A stretch of 64,000 nt of DNA from Rhodanobacter glycinis (GTDB taxonomy: Bacteria > Pseudomonadota > Gammaproteobacteria > Xanthomonadales > Rhodanobacteraceae). This document shows positions 1-9,266 of the stretch, in pieces; the first letter of the stretch is position 1; each line of letters starts with the position of its first letter. A model generated the notes under the pieces. That model worked only from the letters and a program-made list of their open reading frames with translations. It made no database searches and was not told where the DNA came from. The position numbers and the translations under genes were made by a program. Where the stretch lies: NCBI RefSeq assembly GCF_006438785.1, contig NZ_RCZB01000003.1, positions 1 through 64,000 on the forward strand, written 5' to 3'.

Positions 1-2521
1 GGATCTCGTGGCTCAGCGTGGCCAGGAACTGGGTCTTCGCCGCGCTCGCCGCTTCGGCCATCTGCCGTTGCTGCTCGACCAGTTGCATGTGATGGCGCTG
101 CGCCAGCCGCCGACGCCAGCCGCGCAGGACCAGCCCGACGAAGGTGGCAAGCAGCAGCACGTAGATCACCCACGCCCACCAGCGCACCCACGGCGGGGCT
201 TGTACATGGATGCTCAGCGGTGTCCGCAACGCGGTCCACTGGCCGTCTGCACCGGCCGCCATGACGTCCAGCGTGTAGTCACCGGCAGCCAGCCCGGCAA
301 AATCCCGCTCGCCGCGATTGCCAGCATCGACCCAGCCGCTGTCAAACCCGTTCAATCGAAAGCGGTAACGGTTGACCGCCGGGTTGATGAACGAAGCGAG
401 GCGCACACCCACGCGCAGGTCACGATCACGCCAGCCCAGTTGCACCACCTTGCCGTCGAGGGCAATGGCGCGCACTTCGCCGGCGCGTTGCACGTTGAGG
501 TACGCCAGTGTCAATGCCGGTAACGGGCCGGTTTTTTCCGGATGCAGCAATCGCTCGGGCTGGAATGCCACGACACCGCCGCTGTTGACGGCAAACACCA
601 TTCCCCCGGGCGCCATGGCGGTCGCACCCCCGTCGAAATTCGCGTTCAACAGGCCATGCGCCGGACCAAACGACCGGAAGCGGCGTGTCTGCTGATCGAA
701 CTGCCACAGGCCCGGATTGGCAAACACCCATAACCGGCCTTGTCGATCCACCCGCAAATCGCGCAGATCAGACTTCAGCCCCTCATGGCTGAGGTCGATG
801 CTGTCATCACGCACCGCACGTCCGTCGGCATATCGGTAGTGTTCGAGGTTCGTCCCGGTGGCCAGCCAGAAGCCCGTCGCATCGAAGGCGAAAGCAAGGA
901 TCTCCTGTCGTGGTACGCCGGGTACGAAAAGCAGCTTCCCGTCCTTGCCGTCTCGGCGCAGCAAGCCGCCTTCGCTCGCATACCAGAGGCTACCCGCATG
1001 GAAGGTGAGTTGATCGGGACGCAGGATGCCATCGTTTCCCTGCTCCATCACCACCGATGCAATGGTCAAGCTGTCGGGGTCTACGACGAATACGCCTTCA
1101 CCCCATGAAGCGACGTATATCCGTCCATCGTCACCAGCACAGAGCAACACTGGTCGTGTCACCTGAGCATGGTCGAGATCGATCCGGATGAGCTTGCCGC
1201 GGTCGAACAGGTTGAGCTGGGGTGGGTTGTCGATCCATAGCCGGCCACGCGAATCCTCAGCCAGGGACACGATCTGGCCCTGCATTCCCTGCACCACATG
1301 CTGCACCCGACCGGTGGTCGCATCCAGCTTGTCGATCCACCCATTGTTGCCACCCAGCCACAACTTGCCGTCACGGCCGATGAGAATCGTCGACGCCGTA
1401 ATCCCGGACAGGCTGCCAGGATCGTCAGGAATGTGGGTAAAGCGTGCAAACCCGTTCCAGCCCGGTGGCAGGTAGGCAATGCTGGACTGCTCGAAGGTGA
1501 TCCACAGCCCACCTTCACCATCGAGCGCGGTCTGCCACGTCTTGTTGCCCGGCAGTCCGCCCGACAACAACGGTTGACCGGTGATCCGCTGCAGATGCCC
1601 ATCGCCATGATCCAGCAGCACGCCATCGGCCGTGCCGATCCACAGTCGCCCCAACGAGTCGCGGGTGCTGCTCATGATCCGCTGCGATGACAGCTGCTGG
1701 CTCGCCAGCGGTCGCGCCACGCCATCAGTGCCGATGATCAGCAGGCCGCCCGTCAGCGAAACCCTGACTTCGCCGTGACCGCCATCGATGCGCCAGGCCT
1801 TGCCGATGTCGCCATGAAACGAGGGATCCACCGGCACCTGGTGCATCGTGCCATCGGGCTCGCGCAGGTAGAGGCCACTTTCTGCGCCGATCCACAAGCG
1901 ACCATCGGCCTCGGCCAGCAGCGCACGCGTCTGACCAAACGAGGCAGAATGTTTCCCATCGACATCCAGCGGCACGTGGTCGAAGCCGCTCCGGTCCGGT
2001 CGCATGCGATCAAGGCCGTTTTCCGTGGCTACCCACAAACTGCCGTCGACTGTCTGCGCGAGACCCCAGACTTCATTGCCGGCGAGGCTGGCTGGCTGGC
2101 TGTCGTCATGCGTCCAGTGCCGGAAGCGCCCGCTGTTCTGGTCATAGGCAATCAGCCCGGTCGAAATACCACCGGTCCAGACCCGGTTGTCGCGATCGAT
2201 CAGCAGCGAATATGTCGCATTGGCAGGCAGGGAGCCAGGGTCATCCGCCGCGTGCCGAAACACTTTGAAGCTGACCCCGTCGAAACGCACCAGGCCGCCG
2301 GCCGAGCCAAACCACATCAAGCCGTTGCGATCATGCGCCACGGCGTAGATCGCTCCACTGGGCAGGCCATCTGCCGTCTCATAACGTCGAAACTGCGGCG
2401 TCGGCAACAGGCCCGCCGCCTGCGTGCCGGGTGCCGTTGCGGCCACGGCGCCAGGCACGGGCACAAGCGCAGCCAGGGCCATGCCCAGCAGCCAGGTCGA
2501 CAACTTCAGTGCTCCCCCCAT
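1..2521 (-). CDS. Sensor histidine kinase with periplasmic beta-propeller (3' end cut by window edge)
   Basis: The frame is open from an ATG at 2521 to base 1, so only the first 840 residues are visible. An SD-like GGAGGGG lies just upstream of the ATG. It opens with a signal-peptide-like hydrophobic stretch. Many repeats of the type 'DRNGLMWFGSAGGLVRFDG', 'DGRLWIGAESGLY' and 'DGSLWVATENGLDRM' follow, which are Reg_prop two-component-regulator propeller blades. A Y_Y_Y-like segment ('NRYRFRLNGFDSGW') comes next, then one membrane helix near residues 780-800. The last visible residues are an H-box, 'AKTQFLATLSHEI', with the likely phospho-accepting histidine at residue 838. Proteins of this architecture sense periplasmic ligands, often polysaccharide fragments, and are frequently hybrid kinases with receiver and AraC domains. 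Those parts would lie outside the window. The ligand is unknown. Confidence 0.9.
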   Translation of the reverse strand, partial: MGGALKLSTWLLGMALAALVPVPGAVAATAPGTQAAGLLPTPQFRRYETADGLPSGAIYAVAHDRNGLMWFGSAGGLVRFDGVSFKVFRHAADDPGSLPANATYSLLIDRDNRVWTGGISTGLIAYDQNSGRFRHWTHDDSQPASLAGNEVWGLAQTVDGSLWVATENGLDRMRPDRSGFDHVPLDVDGKHSASFGQTRALLAEADGRLWIGAESGLYLREPDGTMHQVPVDPSFHGDIGKAWRIDGGHGEVRVSLTGGLLIIGTDGVARPLASQQLSSQRIMSSTRDSLGRLWIGTADGVLLDHGDGHLQRITGQPLLSGGLPGNKTWQTALDGEGGLWITFEQSSIAYLPPGWNGFARFTHIPDDPGSLSGITASTILIGRDGKLWLGGNNGWIDKLDATTGRVQHVVQGMQGQIVSLAEDSRGRLWIDNPPQLNLFDRGKLIRIDLDHAQVTRPVLLCAGDDGRIYVASWGEGVFVVDPDSLTIASVVMEQGNDGILRPDQLTFHAGSLWYASEGGLLRRDGKDGKLLFVPGVPRQEILAFAFDATGFWLATGTNLEHYRYADGRAVRDDSIDLSHEGLKSDLRDLRVDRQGRLWVFANPGLWQFDQQTRRFRSFGPAHGLLNANFDGGATAMAPGGMVFAVNSGGVVAFQPERLLHPEKTGPLPALTLAYLNVQRAGEVRAIALDGKVVQLGWRDRDLRVGVRLASFINPAVNRYRFRLNGFDSGWVDAGNRGERDFAGLAAGDYTLDVMAAGADGQWTALRTPLSIHVQAPPWVRWWAWVIYVLLLATFVGLVLRGWRRRLAQRHHMQLVEQQRQMAEAASAAKTQFLATLSHEI

Positions 2522-2699
2522 CCAGCCCCTCCGCGAACCGGCACCACGAAATCCGCACCAGCTTCGATCGAAGCCATGTCACCTCAATGCCCGATAGTGC
2601 CAAAACCACGAACCGGGCGCGAGCAAAGCCTTGCGCGTGCCGCTGCGGAACGCTTCGTATCGGGCCCGGCACAAGAGCCAAGCCCGCTAGAATGCATGC

Positions 2700-4160
2700 A
2701 TGTCCCGACGCCTGCGATTGCTGTTCACCGCACTGGCCCTGGCCGCGCTGCTGTGGCTGCTGTTCGCCGCCGCCGAACGCGCGCTGGCGCTGGCGCAGCG
2801 CTTCCTGGCTTTGCCGGAGTGGCTGCAGTGGACGCTCGGCAGCGTCCTGCTGGTCTTCGCCGCCGCCGGCTTGAGCGTGCTGTGGTGGCTGCTGCGCCCG
2901 CGACGCCGGCGTCGGCCGCTGCCGGTACCCGACCGCAGCAGCCTGGAACAGCGCATCGGCCAGCTGCGCGAACGCGGCGCGGATACCGGCGCACTGGCAG
3001 CCGAGCTTGGCGAGCTCGATCGGCGCCGCGTCAGTGCGCGCGTCTATGTCGCGCTGTTCGGCGAGATCTCCACCGGCAAGTCCAGCCTGATTCGCGCCCT
3101 GGCACCGCACGCCCAGGTCGCCAGCGATGCGCGCGGCGGCACCACCCGCGAAGTCGGTCATTACGACGGCGCCTTCCCGGACGGCCGCACGCTGGTGCTG
3201 GCCGACGTGCCCGGCAGCCGCGAGGCCGGCGGCGAGGCGCACGAAACGTTGGCATGCGAGGAAGCATTGCGCGCGCACGCCGTGATTTATCTGTGCGCCG
3301 GCGACCTCAACCGCAGCCAGGCCGACGAGCTGCGCTGGCTAGCCGACTTCGGCAAGCCGTTGCTGCTGGTGCTGAACAAGGCCGACCAGTGGACGGCGGT
3401 CGAACGCGACAAGTTGCTCGCGCGCCTTACCCAACAATCGCGCGGCATCGCCAGCGCGGTGCTGGCGATCAGTGCCGGCGGCAGCGAGCGTTATCAACGC
3501 CAGCTCGCCGACGGCAGTACCGAGTCGGTCGAACGCCAGCGCAAGCCGGCTATCGAGCCATTGTTGCAAGCACTCGATCGGCTCACCGCGCCGGGAGCCG
3601 AAGGCCTGGAGAACCGGCGCGAGAACGCCGTGCTGGCCGGCCTGCATCAACGCACCGGCACGCTGGAGGCACGGACTCGCGCTGAAGAAGCCGAGCGCAT
3701 CGTGCGCAAATACGCCCGCCGCGCCATCGTCGGCGCGCTCGCCGCAGTGGCGCCGGGCAGCGACCTGGTGATCCAGGGCGTGCTCGCCACCGGCCTCACC
3801 CGCGCGCTGGCCGAACTGTACGGCGTGAAAGTCAGCGACGTGCAGATCGAGGACTTCGTGCAACAGGCCAAACTCACCCTGCGCACCGGCAGTTCGATCG
3901 TGCTCGCCGTCGCCGGCAATGCGCTGAAAGCGTTTCCCGGCCTGGGTACGCTGGGCGGTGGCGTACTGCACGCGTTCGCCTACGCCCTGATCTTCGACTC
4001 GATGGGACGTGCACTGGCCGCCTCGCTGGCCGAACGCCAAAGCCTGGACCAGGATGACGCCAGCGCCCGGTTGAAGGAACTGCTCGCCGATGCCGGCGGC
4101 ACGCGGCTGCGCCAATTGGCTGCGCTTACGATCGACGCGGTGCGCGATCGGGTCGATTGA
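2700..4160 (+). CDS. Membrane-anchored GTPase (MMR_HSR1 type, DUF697-like C-terminus)
   Basis: 486 residues. Two N-terminal membrane helices (about residues 5-25 and 45-65) are followed by an Arg-rich stretch. The G domain has a G1/P-loop GEISTGKSS at 121-129, G3 DVPG at 169-172 and G4 NKAD at 226-229. The C-terminal third contains Gly/Ala-rich hydrophobic helices ('RAIVGALAAVAPGSDLVIQGVLATGL') resembling the DUF697/YcjF-type membrane module. It is therefore a predicted inner-membrane GTPase with a cytosolic G domain. The biological role is not known to me. Three overlapping ATGs occur at 2692-2702, and only the one at 2700 is in frame. It is transcribed divergently from the sensor kinase, with a gap of about 180 bp. 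Confidence 0.85.
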   Translation: MSRRLRLLFTALALAALLWLLFAAAERALALAQRFLALPEWLQWTLGSVLLVFAAAGLSVLWWLLRPRRRRRPLPVPDRSSLEQRIGQLRERGADTGALAAELGELDRRRVSARVYVALFGEISTGKSSLIRALAPHAQVASDARGGTTREVGHYDGAFPDGRTLVLADVPGSREAGGEAHETLACEEALRAHAVIYLCAGDLNRSQADELRWLADFGKPLLLVLNKADQWTAVERDKLLARLTQQSRGIASAVLAISAGGSERYQRQLADGSTESVERQRKPAIEPLLQALDRLTAPGAEGLENRRENAVLAGLHQRTGTLEARTRAEEAERIVRKYARRAIVGALAAVAPGSDLVIQGVLATGLTRALAELYGVKVSDVQIEDFVQQAKLTLRTGSSIVLAVAGNALKAFPGLGTLGGGVLHAFAYALIFDSMGRALAASLAERQSLDQDDASARLKELLADAGGTRLRQLAALTIDAVRDRVD

Positions 4161-4179
4161 ACAAGCACAATCCCAATCC

Positions 4180-4668
4180 ATGGATGGCCCGATGCCGAAA
4201 CCACTGCCCCCAGAATTCGCCAGGCTGTTTCACGCGTACCACATGGCCCTGGACACCGACCGATTGCCCCTCTGGCAAATGATCGCCATCGGAGCCGCCA
4301 CGGTCGGCTTCGGCCTGTTCCTGGAGTCCGGCTACTTCAAACAAAAGCGTCAACTCATGGTCGGCTTCCGCGCCGGAGTGATGATGGGGCTGCTCGCCTC
4401 TTCAATGAGCGTTGGCTTGCTAGCCTTTGTGTCATACAGGTCGCTGCTCTGCGGGGCCATCAAATGCATGGGCAGGCACTGTCATGGTTACGATTTCACC
4501 GACCTTCTCGACCATAGGCATTTGTCCAGCGACAACTTCTTGTCCATGACATTCCAGCCCCTCAGTTTCTGGTTAAGCTATGCAGAGCTGTCCTTGTTCA
4601 CCGCGGTCGCGCTGTTCGTACTGTTCGGGTGCATTCGCTCCGCGGCGCACTGGCGCGAGCTGGACTGA
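4180..4668 (+). CDS. Small multi-pass membrane protein of unknown function
   Basis: 162 residues from the ATG at 4180; a second in-frame ATG at 4192 is also possible. I see about three hydrophobic segments ('MIAIGAATVGFGLFLESGYF', 'GVMMGLLASSMSVGLLAFVSY', 'LFTAVALFVLFGCI') and a Cys/His-containing loop ('CGAIKCMGRHCHGYDF') between the second and third. The gene begins 20 bp after the GTPase stop and may be co-transcribed with it. It converges on the hydrolase gene, leaving only 6 bp. Codon use is less GC-biased than in neighbouring genes. I do not recognise the family, and the Cys/His loop could be a metal or disulfide site. Confidence 0.6.
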   Translation: MDGPMPKPLPPEFARLFHAYHMALDTDRLPLWQMIAIGAATVGFGLFLESGYFKQKRQLMVGFRAGVMMGLLASSMSVGLLAFVSYRSLLCGAIKCMGRHCHGYDFTDLLDHRHLSSDNFLSMTFQPLSFWLSYAELSLFTAVALFVLFGCIRSAAHWRELD

Positions 4669-4674
4669 CTACAC

Positions 4675-5469
4675 CTACGGCGTTCCCGCAAATGCCGCCC
4701 GCAGCCAGTCATGCATCAACCGGTAACTGCGCGCGGCCGCGCGTTCGTCGTAGCGACAACCGGGGGAGTTCTCGCCGACCTCGGTAAAGCAATGCACCGC
4801 GTGGCCGATCACCACGAATTGCCAGTCGGCGGGGCTGGTGCGCATCTCGTCCATGAACTTGTCCGCGTCCGGCATGGTGCCCTTGTCGTCGGCGCCGTTC
4901 ATCGCCAGCACGCGCGCCTTGATGTTCTTCGCCAACGTCGGATTGTCGGTATCCAGGCCGCCGTGGAACGAGACCACCGCGGCGACGTCGGCGCCACTGC
5001 GCGCCAGATCCAGTACCGCCGAGCCGCCGAAGCAGAAGCCGATCGCGGCCAGTTTGCTGCTGTCGATCGGCGCAGTCGCGACCTGAGCCTTGAGCTGGGC
5101 CAGCGCCTCGTTCACGCGTTTACGCATCAGCGCGCGGTCGCCGTACAACGGTTTCACCGCCGCCTGCGCCTGATCGGCATGGCCTTGTTGCGGACGCACG
5201 CTGGCGCCGTACATGTCGGTAAGCAGGATCACGTAATCCCTGCCGGCGATCATCTCGGCCTTCTTTACGGCCGCGTCGTTGACGCCGTACCAGTTCGGCA
5301 CCATCACCAGGCCTGGCCGCTTCGTCGCGGTCGCATCGTCATAGATCAGGATGCTGTGGAAGCGGGTGCCGTCCTGGCTCCATTCGACGGTCCGGTGCAC
5401 CATCTTCGCCTGGGCAGCGAAACTGGAACCGGCAAGCAACAGCAGACAGCAGAATCGGGCGATGCGCAT
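4675..5469 (-). CDS. Secreted dienelactone-hydrolase-family protein
   Basis: 264 residues from the ATG at 5469, chosen because a GGAGG lies 7 bp upstream; an in-frame TTG two codons earlier is poorly spaced. The N-terminus is a signal peptide ('IARFCCLLLLAGSSFAAQA'), so the enzyme is probably periplasmic. The alpha/beta-hydrolase core shows the DLH nucleophile motif G-F-C-F-G-G with cysteine as nucleophile, a 'GLDTDNPTL' strand-turn and the terminal histidine in 'GHAVHCFT'. DLH-family enzymes open lactones or cleave esters. The substrate here is unknown. It lies downstream of two FAD hydroxylase genes on the same strand, separated by a 77-bp gap holding a GC hairpin. Confidence 0.85.
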   Translation of the reverse strand: MRIARFCCLLLLAGSSFAAQAKMVHRTVEWSQDGTRFHSILIYDDATATKRPGLVMVPNWYGVNDAAVKKAEMIAGRDYVILLTDMYGASVRPQQGHADQAQAAVKPLYGDRALMRKRVNEALAQLKAQVATAPIDSSKLAAIGFCFGGSAVLDLARSGADVAAVVSFHGGLDTDNPTLAKNIKARVLAMNGADDKGTMPDADKFMDEMRTSPADWQFVVIGHAVHCFTEVGENSPGCRYDERAAARSYRLMHDWLRAAFAGTP

Positions 5470-5498
5470 GATCAATCCTCCGGTGGGCTGACAAGCTC

Positions 5499-5519
5499 CC
5501 GCCCCTGTACGCGGGGCGG
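5499..5519 (-). terminator. GC-rich hairpin between FAD hydroxylase and hydrolase genes
   Basis: Seven-base arms CCGCCCC and GGGGCGG enclose a 7-nt loop. No U-run follows on the minus strand, so it is at best a weak or attenuating terminator, or an mRNA-stabilising hairpin, between the ubiquinone-type operon and the DLH gene. Confidence 0.35.
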
Positions 5520-5546
5520 ATGGTATGGGTTTCTACCTTGCAGGGT

Positions 5547-6758
5547 TCACAGTCCGGCGGCGTGCTCCGAGAGGCGCCGCTTCAACGGGGCCAGGCGATC
5601 GAGCAGACACACGCCGACGCCGCGCGCGGCGACCAGCGCCGGCGACTGCCACGCATAGATGCGCGCCAGCGCGTCGAAGCCCAGCGCATCCAGCGTGTCG
5701 GCGCTGCGTCGGCGCCGCGCGTACCGGCGCAGCACATGCGCCGCGCCGATGTCGCGGCCGGCGGCGCGCGCGGCGACCAGCGTATCGCGCAGCTCGGCCA
5801 CATCGCGCAGCCCCAGGTTCACACCCTGGCCGGCCAGCGGATGTACTGCATGCGCCGCATCGCCCAGCAGCACGAAACGGTCGGCCTGATAGCGCTCGGC
5901 CAGCTGCAGCTTCAGCGGAAATGCCGCGCGCTTCGTGGTGGCAAGGATGCGACCCAGCCGGAAATCGCTGGCGAGGCCGAGTTCATCGAGAAAAGCCTGG
6001 TCGTCCAGCGCCAGTACACGCTGGGCCTCGGCCTCGGGCAACGACCACACCAGCGAGCTGCGACCATCGCCCAGCGGCAGAAGGGCCAGCGGCCCACTGC
6101 GCATGAAGCGCTGCCACGCGGTGCTTTCGTGCGGCCGCTCGGTAGCCACATGCGCCACCACGGCACGCTGTGCGTAGTCGCGACCTCGCGTGTCGATGCC
6201 GGCCAGCTGGCGCAACGGCGAGGCCGCGCCGTCGGCTGCCACCAGCAATCCTGCCGCCAGGGTCTCGCCATCCGCCAGTTCCAGCTGGATGCGATCCTCG
6301 TGCGCCTCGAAACCTTGCACTTGGGCCGGGCACAGGCGATGCACGCCGACAGTTTCCAGTGCCTGCCACAGGGCCCACTGCACCAGCGAGTTCTCGACGA
6401 TGTAGCCGAGCTTGTCGCGGCCTTCGCTGGCCGCATCGAAATCAATGGCCGCGCCGCTCTCGGCATCCCATACATGCATGTGCGCATACGAACCGGCGCG
6501 CGCCTGACGGATGGACGTCCAGACGTCCAGATCATCCAGCAGCGCGATCGACGAGGGTGCCAGGCCCACCACGCGCAGGTCCACCTCGGCGTGCACGCTC
6601 CATGGGGTTGGCGCATGTGCTTCCAGCAACGCCGTGCGGAAGCCGGCGCGCGCCAGCGCCAAAGCGGCGGCGGCGCCGACCATGCCACCGCCGACCACGG
6701 CCACGTCCATTGCCGGAGCGCGGCGGCGCGTTGAAACATCGAGCGACGAGGTATTCAT
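5547..6758 (-). CDS. FAD-dependent ubiquinone hydroxylase (UbiI/UbiF/VisC type)
   Basis: 403 residues. The N-terminal dinucleotide-binding motif is 'VAVVGGGMVGAAAALALARAG'. The second FAD motif is 'DRFVLLGDAAHAVHPLAGQG', followed by 'NLGLRDVAEL'. The segment 'VDLRVVGLAPSS' and a central 'YIVENSLVQWALW' resemble the UbiI/VisC branch more than UbiH. These flavoprotein monooxygenases hydroxylate the ubiquinone ring on the cytosolic face of the inner membrane; which ring position is used here cannot be decided from sequence alone. The ATG overlaps the stop of the upstream ubiH gene by 4 bp (ATGA), so the two are translationally coupled. Confidence 0.85.
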   Translation of the reverse strand: MNTSSLDVSTRRRAPAMDVAVVGGGMVGAAAALALARAGFRTALLEAHAPTPWSVHAEVDLRVVGLAPSSIALLDDLDVWTSIRQARAGSYAHMHVWDAESGAAIDFDAASEGRDKLGYIVENSLVQWALWQALETVGVHRLCPAQVQGFEAHEDRIQLELADGETLAAGLLVAADGAASPLRQLAGIDTRGRDYAQRAVVAHVATERPHESTAWQRFMRSGPLALLPLGDGRSSLVWSLPEAEAQRVLALDDQAFLDELGLASDFRLGRILATTKRAAFPLKLQLAERYQADRFVLLGDAAHAVHPLAGQGVNLGLRDVAELRDTLVAARAAGRDIGAAHVLRRYARRRRSADTLDALGFDALARIYAWQSPALVAARGVGVCLLDRLAPLKRRLSEHAAGL

Positions 6759-7984
6759 GGCAGCCGCTCCAGCACGGCCAGCGGCGGTTCGCCGCGAAAA
6801 CCCATGCCGCGGCGCGCCAGTGCCCGTTGCAGCGGTGGCACCCGATCGCAGGCCAGCAATGCCAGCGATCGCAGCGGCGCCAGCAGCGGTTGCGGCAGGC
6901 AGGCCAGTCGCACCAGGCCATGACTCATCGCCATGGTGCCTTCGCGATCCGGCGCACGGCGTACGGCATAACGTTGCAACACCTCGGCAGCACCGGGATC
7001 GGCAGCCGTTGCGATCAGCTCGGCCAGGGTCAGAGCATCGCGCAGGCCGAGGTTGAAGCCCTGCGCACCGATCGGATGCACGGTCTGGGCGGCATTGCCC
7101 ACCAGCACAGCGCGCGGCCCGGTCAGCCGGGTCGCTGCGACGCGATGGATCGCGTACGGATGACGCTTGCCGGGCCGGCTCAAGCGGCCAAGGCGCCAGC
7201 CGAAACGCCGCTGCACCAGTTCGATGAAACCCGCATCATCCAGCGCAGCGACCGCGTCCGCCTCGTCAGCGGCCACGGTGAGCACCAGCCCGCAGCGCCC
7301 CTCGGCCAGCGGCAGCAGCGCGATCGGGCCGTCATCGGCGAACCGCTCCCAGGCGCGGCCGGCGTGGCTGCGCTCGGGCGTGACCGTGCAGACGAACAGT
7401 GTCTGCCGGTAATCGTGACGCTCGGCGTCGATACCCAGCTGCGCGCGAACGAAGGAAGCCGTGCCATCGGCGCCGACCAGCAGTGGTGTGTCGATGCAGC
7501 GCACGCCATCGGCATGGTTGATCTGGGCACGCCAGCCACCAGCCAGAGGTTGCAGCGCGGACAAGGTCGCGGGTGCGAGCCGGGTCAACTGGGTGCATTC
7601 GTCCAGCCGGCGCAGCAACGCCGCGCCCAGTTCGCGCGCCGGCAGGGTCCAGCCCAGCGCATCGACGCCCTGCCTGTCCGCATCGATGCGCGCACTGCCG
7701 AATTCTCCGGCGCGACTGACATGGATATGCCGGATCGGGGTAGCTCGCGCCGCGGCATGCCGCCACACGCCGATGGCCTCGAGGCCGTTGACGGTGGCCC
7801 GCGCCAGCGCCAGGTTGCGTTCGTCGTAGCTGGGCTGGGCATCGGCACGCGGGGCGGCTGTCTCGACCAGGGTGGCGGCAATACCCGCCGCATCCAGCGC
7901 AATGGCCAGGCTGGCGCCGACCAGGCCGCCGCCGACGATCAGTACGCCAGGTTCGTTCACGGCGGAGGATTCGTGGACATTCAT
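6755..7984 (-). CDS. ubiH: 2-octaprenyl-6-methoxyphenol hydroxylase UbiH
   Basis: 409 residues from the ATG at 7984. An in-frame ATG at 8059 exists but would add 25 non-conserved residues and nearly meet the divergent gene. The FAD motif is 'VLIVGGGLVGASLAIALDAAG'. The signature 'DERNLALARATVNGLEAIGVW', 'IRHIHVSRAGEFGS' and the second FAD site 'RAVLVGNAAQTVHPIGAQG' match the UbiH branch of UbiH/F/I monooxygenases, which hydroxylate the quinone ring in aerobic ubiquinone synthesis. It is first in a two-gene unit with the UbiI-like gene, and 86 bp separate it from the divergent membrane-protein gene. Confidence 0.85.
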   Translation of the reverse strand: MNVHESSAVNEPGVLIVGGGLVGASLAIALDAAGIAATLVETAAPRADAQPSYDERNLALARATVNGLEAIGVWRHAAARATPIRHIHVSRAGEFGSARIDADRQGVDALGWTLPARELGAALLRRLDECTQLTRLAPATLSALQPLAGGWRAQINHADGVRCIDTPLLVGADGTASFVRAQLGIDAERHDYRQTLFVCTVTPERSHAGRAWERFADDGPIALLPLAEGRCGLVLTVAADEADAVAALDDAGFIELVQRRFGWRLGRLSRPGKRHPYAIHRVAATRLTGPRAVLVGNAAQTVHPIGAQGFNLGLRDALTLAELIATAADPGAAEVLQRYAVRRAPDREGTMAMSHGLVRLACLPQPLLAPLRSLALLACDRVPPLQRALARRGMGFRGEPPLAVLERLP

Positions 7985-8070
7985 GCGTCGATGATACGCG
8001 TTGGAGCCGCCTGCGTTGCAGCATTGGGCTAGACTAGCGGTCTGTTCAAACGCCCACATGGAGCCCCCTC

Positions 8071-8679
8071 ATGGTCAAGACACTGGCCCAACGCCTCGGC
8101 ATCTTCGTGGCACTCGCCGCGGTGATGGCGGCCACCCGCATGCATCACTCGCTGCTGCATCATTTCGATGCGCTGCCGGATGCCTCGTGGGGCATTTTCT
8201 TCCTGGCCGGTTTCTGGCTGCGTGGGTCCGGCCGCTGGGCGTTTCCGTTGCTGATGGCTGAAGCAGTGCTGATCGACTATCTGGTGATCAGCGGCCAGGG
8301 CCTCGACTTCTGGAGTCACTACTGCGTATCGGTGGCCTACTGGTTCCTGATCCCGTCGTATTTCAGCCTGTGGCTGGGCGGCAGCTGGCTGGCCAGGCAC
8401 CAGATCGGCCTGCGTCTGCAGACGCTGGGCATGGCCGTGATCGCGCTGGCGGTCAGTTGGGCCGCCTGCTACCTGCTGTCCAATGGCAGCTTCTACTGGC
8501 TCAGTGACAGCGTGCCGCTGCCGCGCAACTCTGCTGCATGGTTCGCCAATCTGGGCGACTGGTATCTGCCGTTCCTGCAGACCACGGCCTTGTATGTCGG
8601 TATCGGCGCCGTGCTGCACGTACTGGCGGTGCAGATCGCCCGCGCACTGCACGCCGACCAAGCCAAGCTGTCGCGCTGA
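8071..8679 (+). CDS. Small polytopic membrane protein, possible BtuM-type B12 uptake component
   Basis: 202 residues with about six hydrophobic segments. The N-terminal region has a histidine cluster ('MHHSLLHHF'). One cysteine at residue 85 lies in 'HYCVSVAYWFLIPSYFSLW'. The gene ends 6 bp before a cobalamin adenosyltransferase gene, so both are probably one transcript. Small six-helix proteins next to adenosyltransferases, with a conserved Cys near residue 80, recall BtuM, a solitary ECF-type cobalamin S-component. The assignment rests on size, topology, the Cys and context, not on a confirmed match. The safe call is a conserved membrane protein. Confidence 0.5.
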   Translation: MVKTLAQRLGIFVALAAVMAATRMHHSLLHHFDALPDASWGIFFLAGFWLRGSGRWAFPLLMAEAVLIDYLVISGQGLDFWSHYCVSVAYWFLIPSYFSLWLGGSWLARHQIGLRLQTLGMAVIALAVSWAACYLLSNGSFYWLSDSVPLPRNSAAWFANLGDWYLPFLQTTALYVGIGAVLHVLAVQIARALHADQAKLSR

Positions 8680-8685
8680 ATCCCA

Positions 8686-9258
8686 GTGGGCAACCGGCTT
8701 TCGAAAATCTACACGCGCACCGGTGACGACGGCAGCACCGGGTTGGGCGACGGCTCGCGGGTAGGCAAGGACTCGCTGCGGGTCAACGCCTATGGCACCG
8801 TGGACGAGCTCAACAGCACCATTGGTATGCTGCTGGCGGCCGACGGCGTCACTGCCGACGTGCGCGAGGCGCTGACCCAGGTGCAACACGACCTGTTCGA
8901 TCTGGGTGGCGAGCTGTGCATCCCCGGCATGGCGATGGTCGAGGACAGCGACATCAACCGGCTGGAAACCATCCTGGACGGCTTCAACGAGCCGCTGCCG
9001 CCACTGAAGGAATTCATCCTGCCCGGCGGCGGCATGGCGGCGGCCTGCGGTCATCTGGCGCGCACGGTATGCCGCCGCGCCGAACGCGAAGTCATCGCGC
9101 TGGCGCGGGTGGAAGCTATCCGCAGCCAGCCGCAGCGCTACCTCAACCGGCTGTCCGACTTGCTGTTCGTGATCTCACGCGTACTGGCGCGCACCAGCGG
9201 TCACGGCGAGGTGCTGTGGCAACACGAGCGCCGGCGCAAACCCCAGCCTGCCGAATAG
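8686..9258 (+). CDS. Cob(I)alamin adenosyltransferase, PduO type
   Basis: 190 residues, starting at GTG 8686. The N-terminal ATP-binding signature 'IYTRTGDDGSTGLGDGSRV' and the following 'NAYGTVDELNSTIG' are typical of PduO/MMAB-type ATP:cob(I)alamin adenosyltransferases. So is the later 'CRRAEREVIAL', carrying the conserved Arg/Glu. The enzyme makes adenosylcobalamin in the cytosol, usually as a homotrimer. It follows the membrane-protein gene by 6 bp and precedes the HDAC-like gene by 8 bp, so the three genes look like one operon. No B12 riboswitch was evident upstream of 8071. Confidence 0.9.
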   Translation: MGNRLSKIYTRTGDDGSTGLGDGSRVGKDSLRVNAYGTVDELNSTIGMLLAADGVTADVREALTQVQHDLFDLGGELCIPGMAMVEDSDINRLETILDGFNEPLPPLKEFILPGGGMAAACGHLARTVCRRAEREVIALARVEAIRSQPQRYLNRLSDLLFVISRVLARTSGHGEVLWQHERRRKPQPAE

Positions 9259-9266
9259 GCCGCCGG

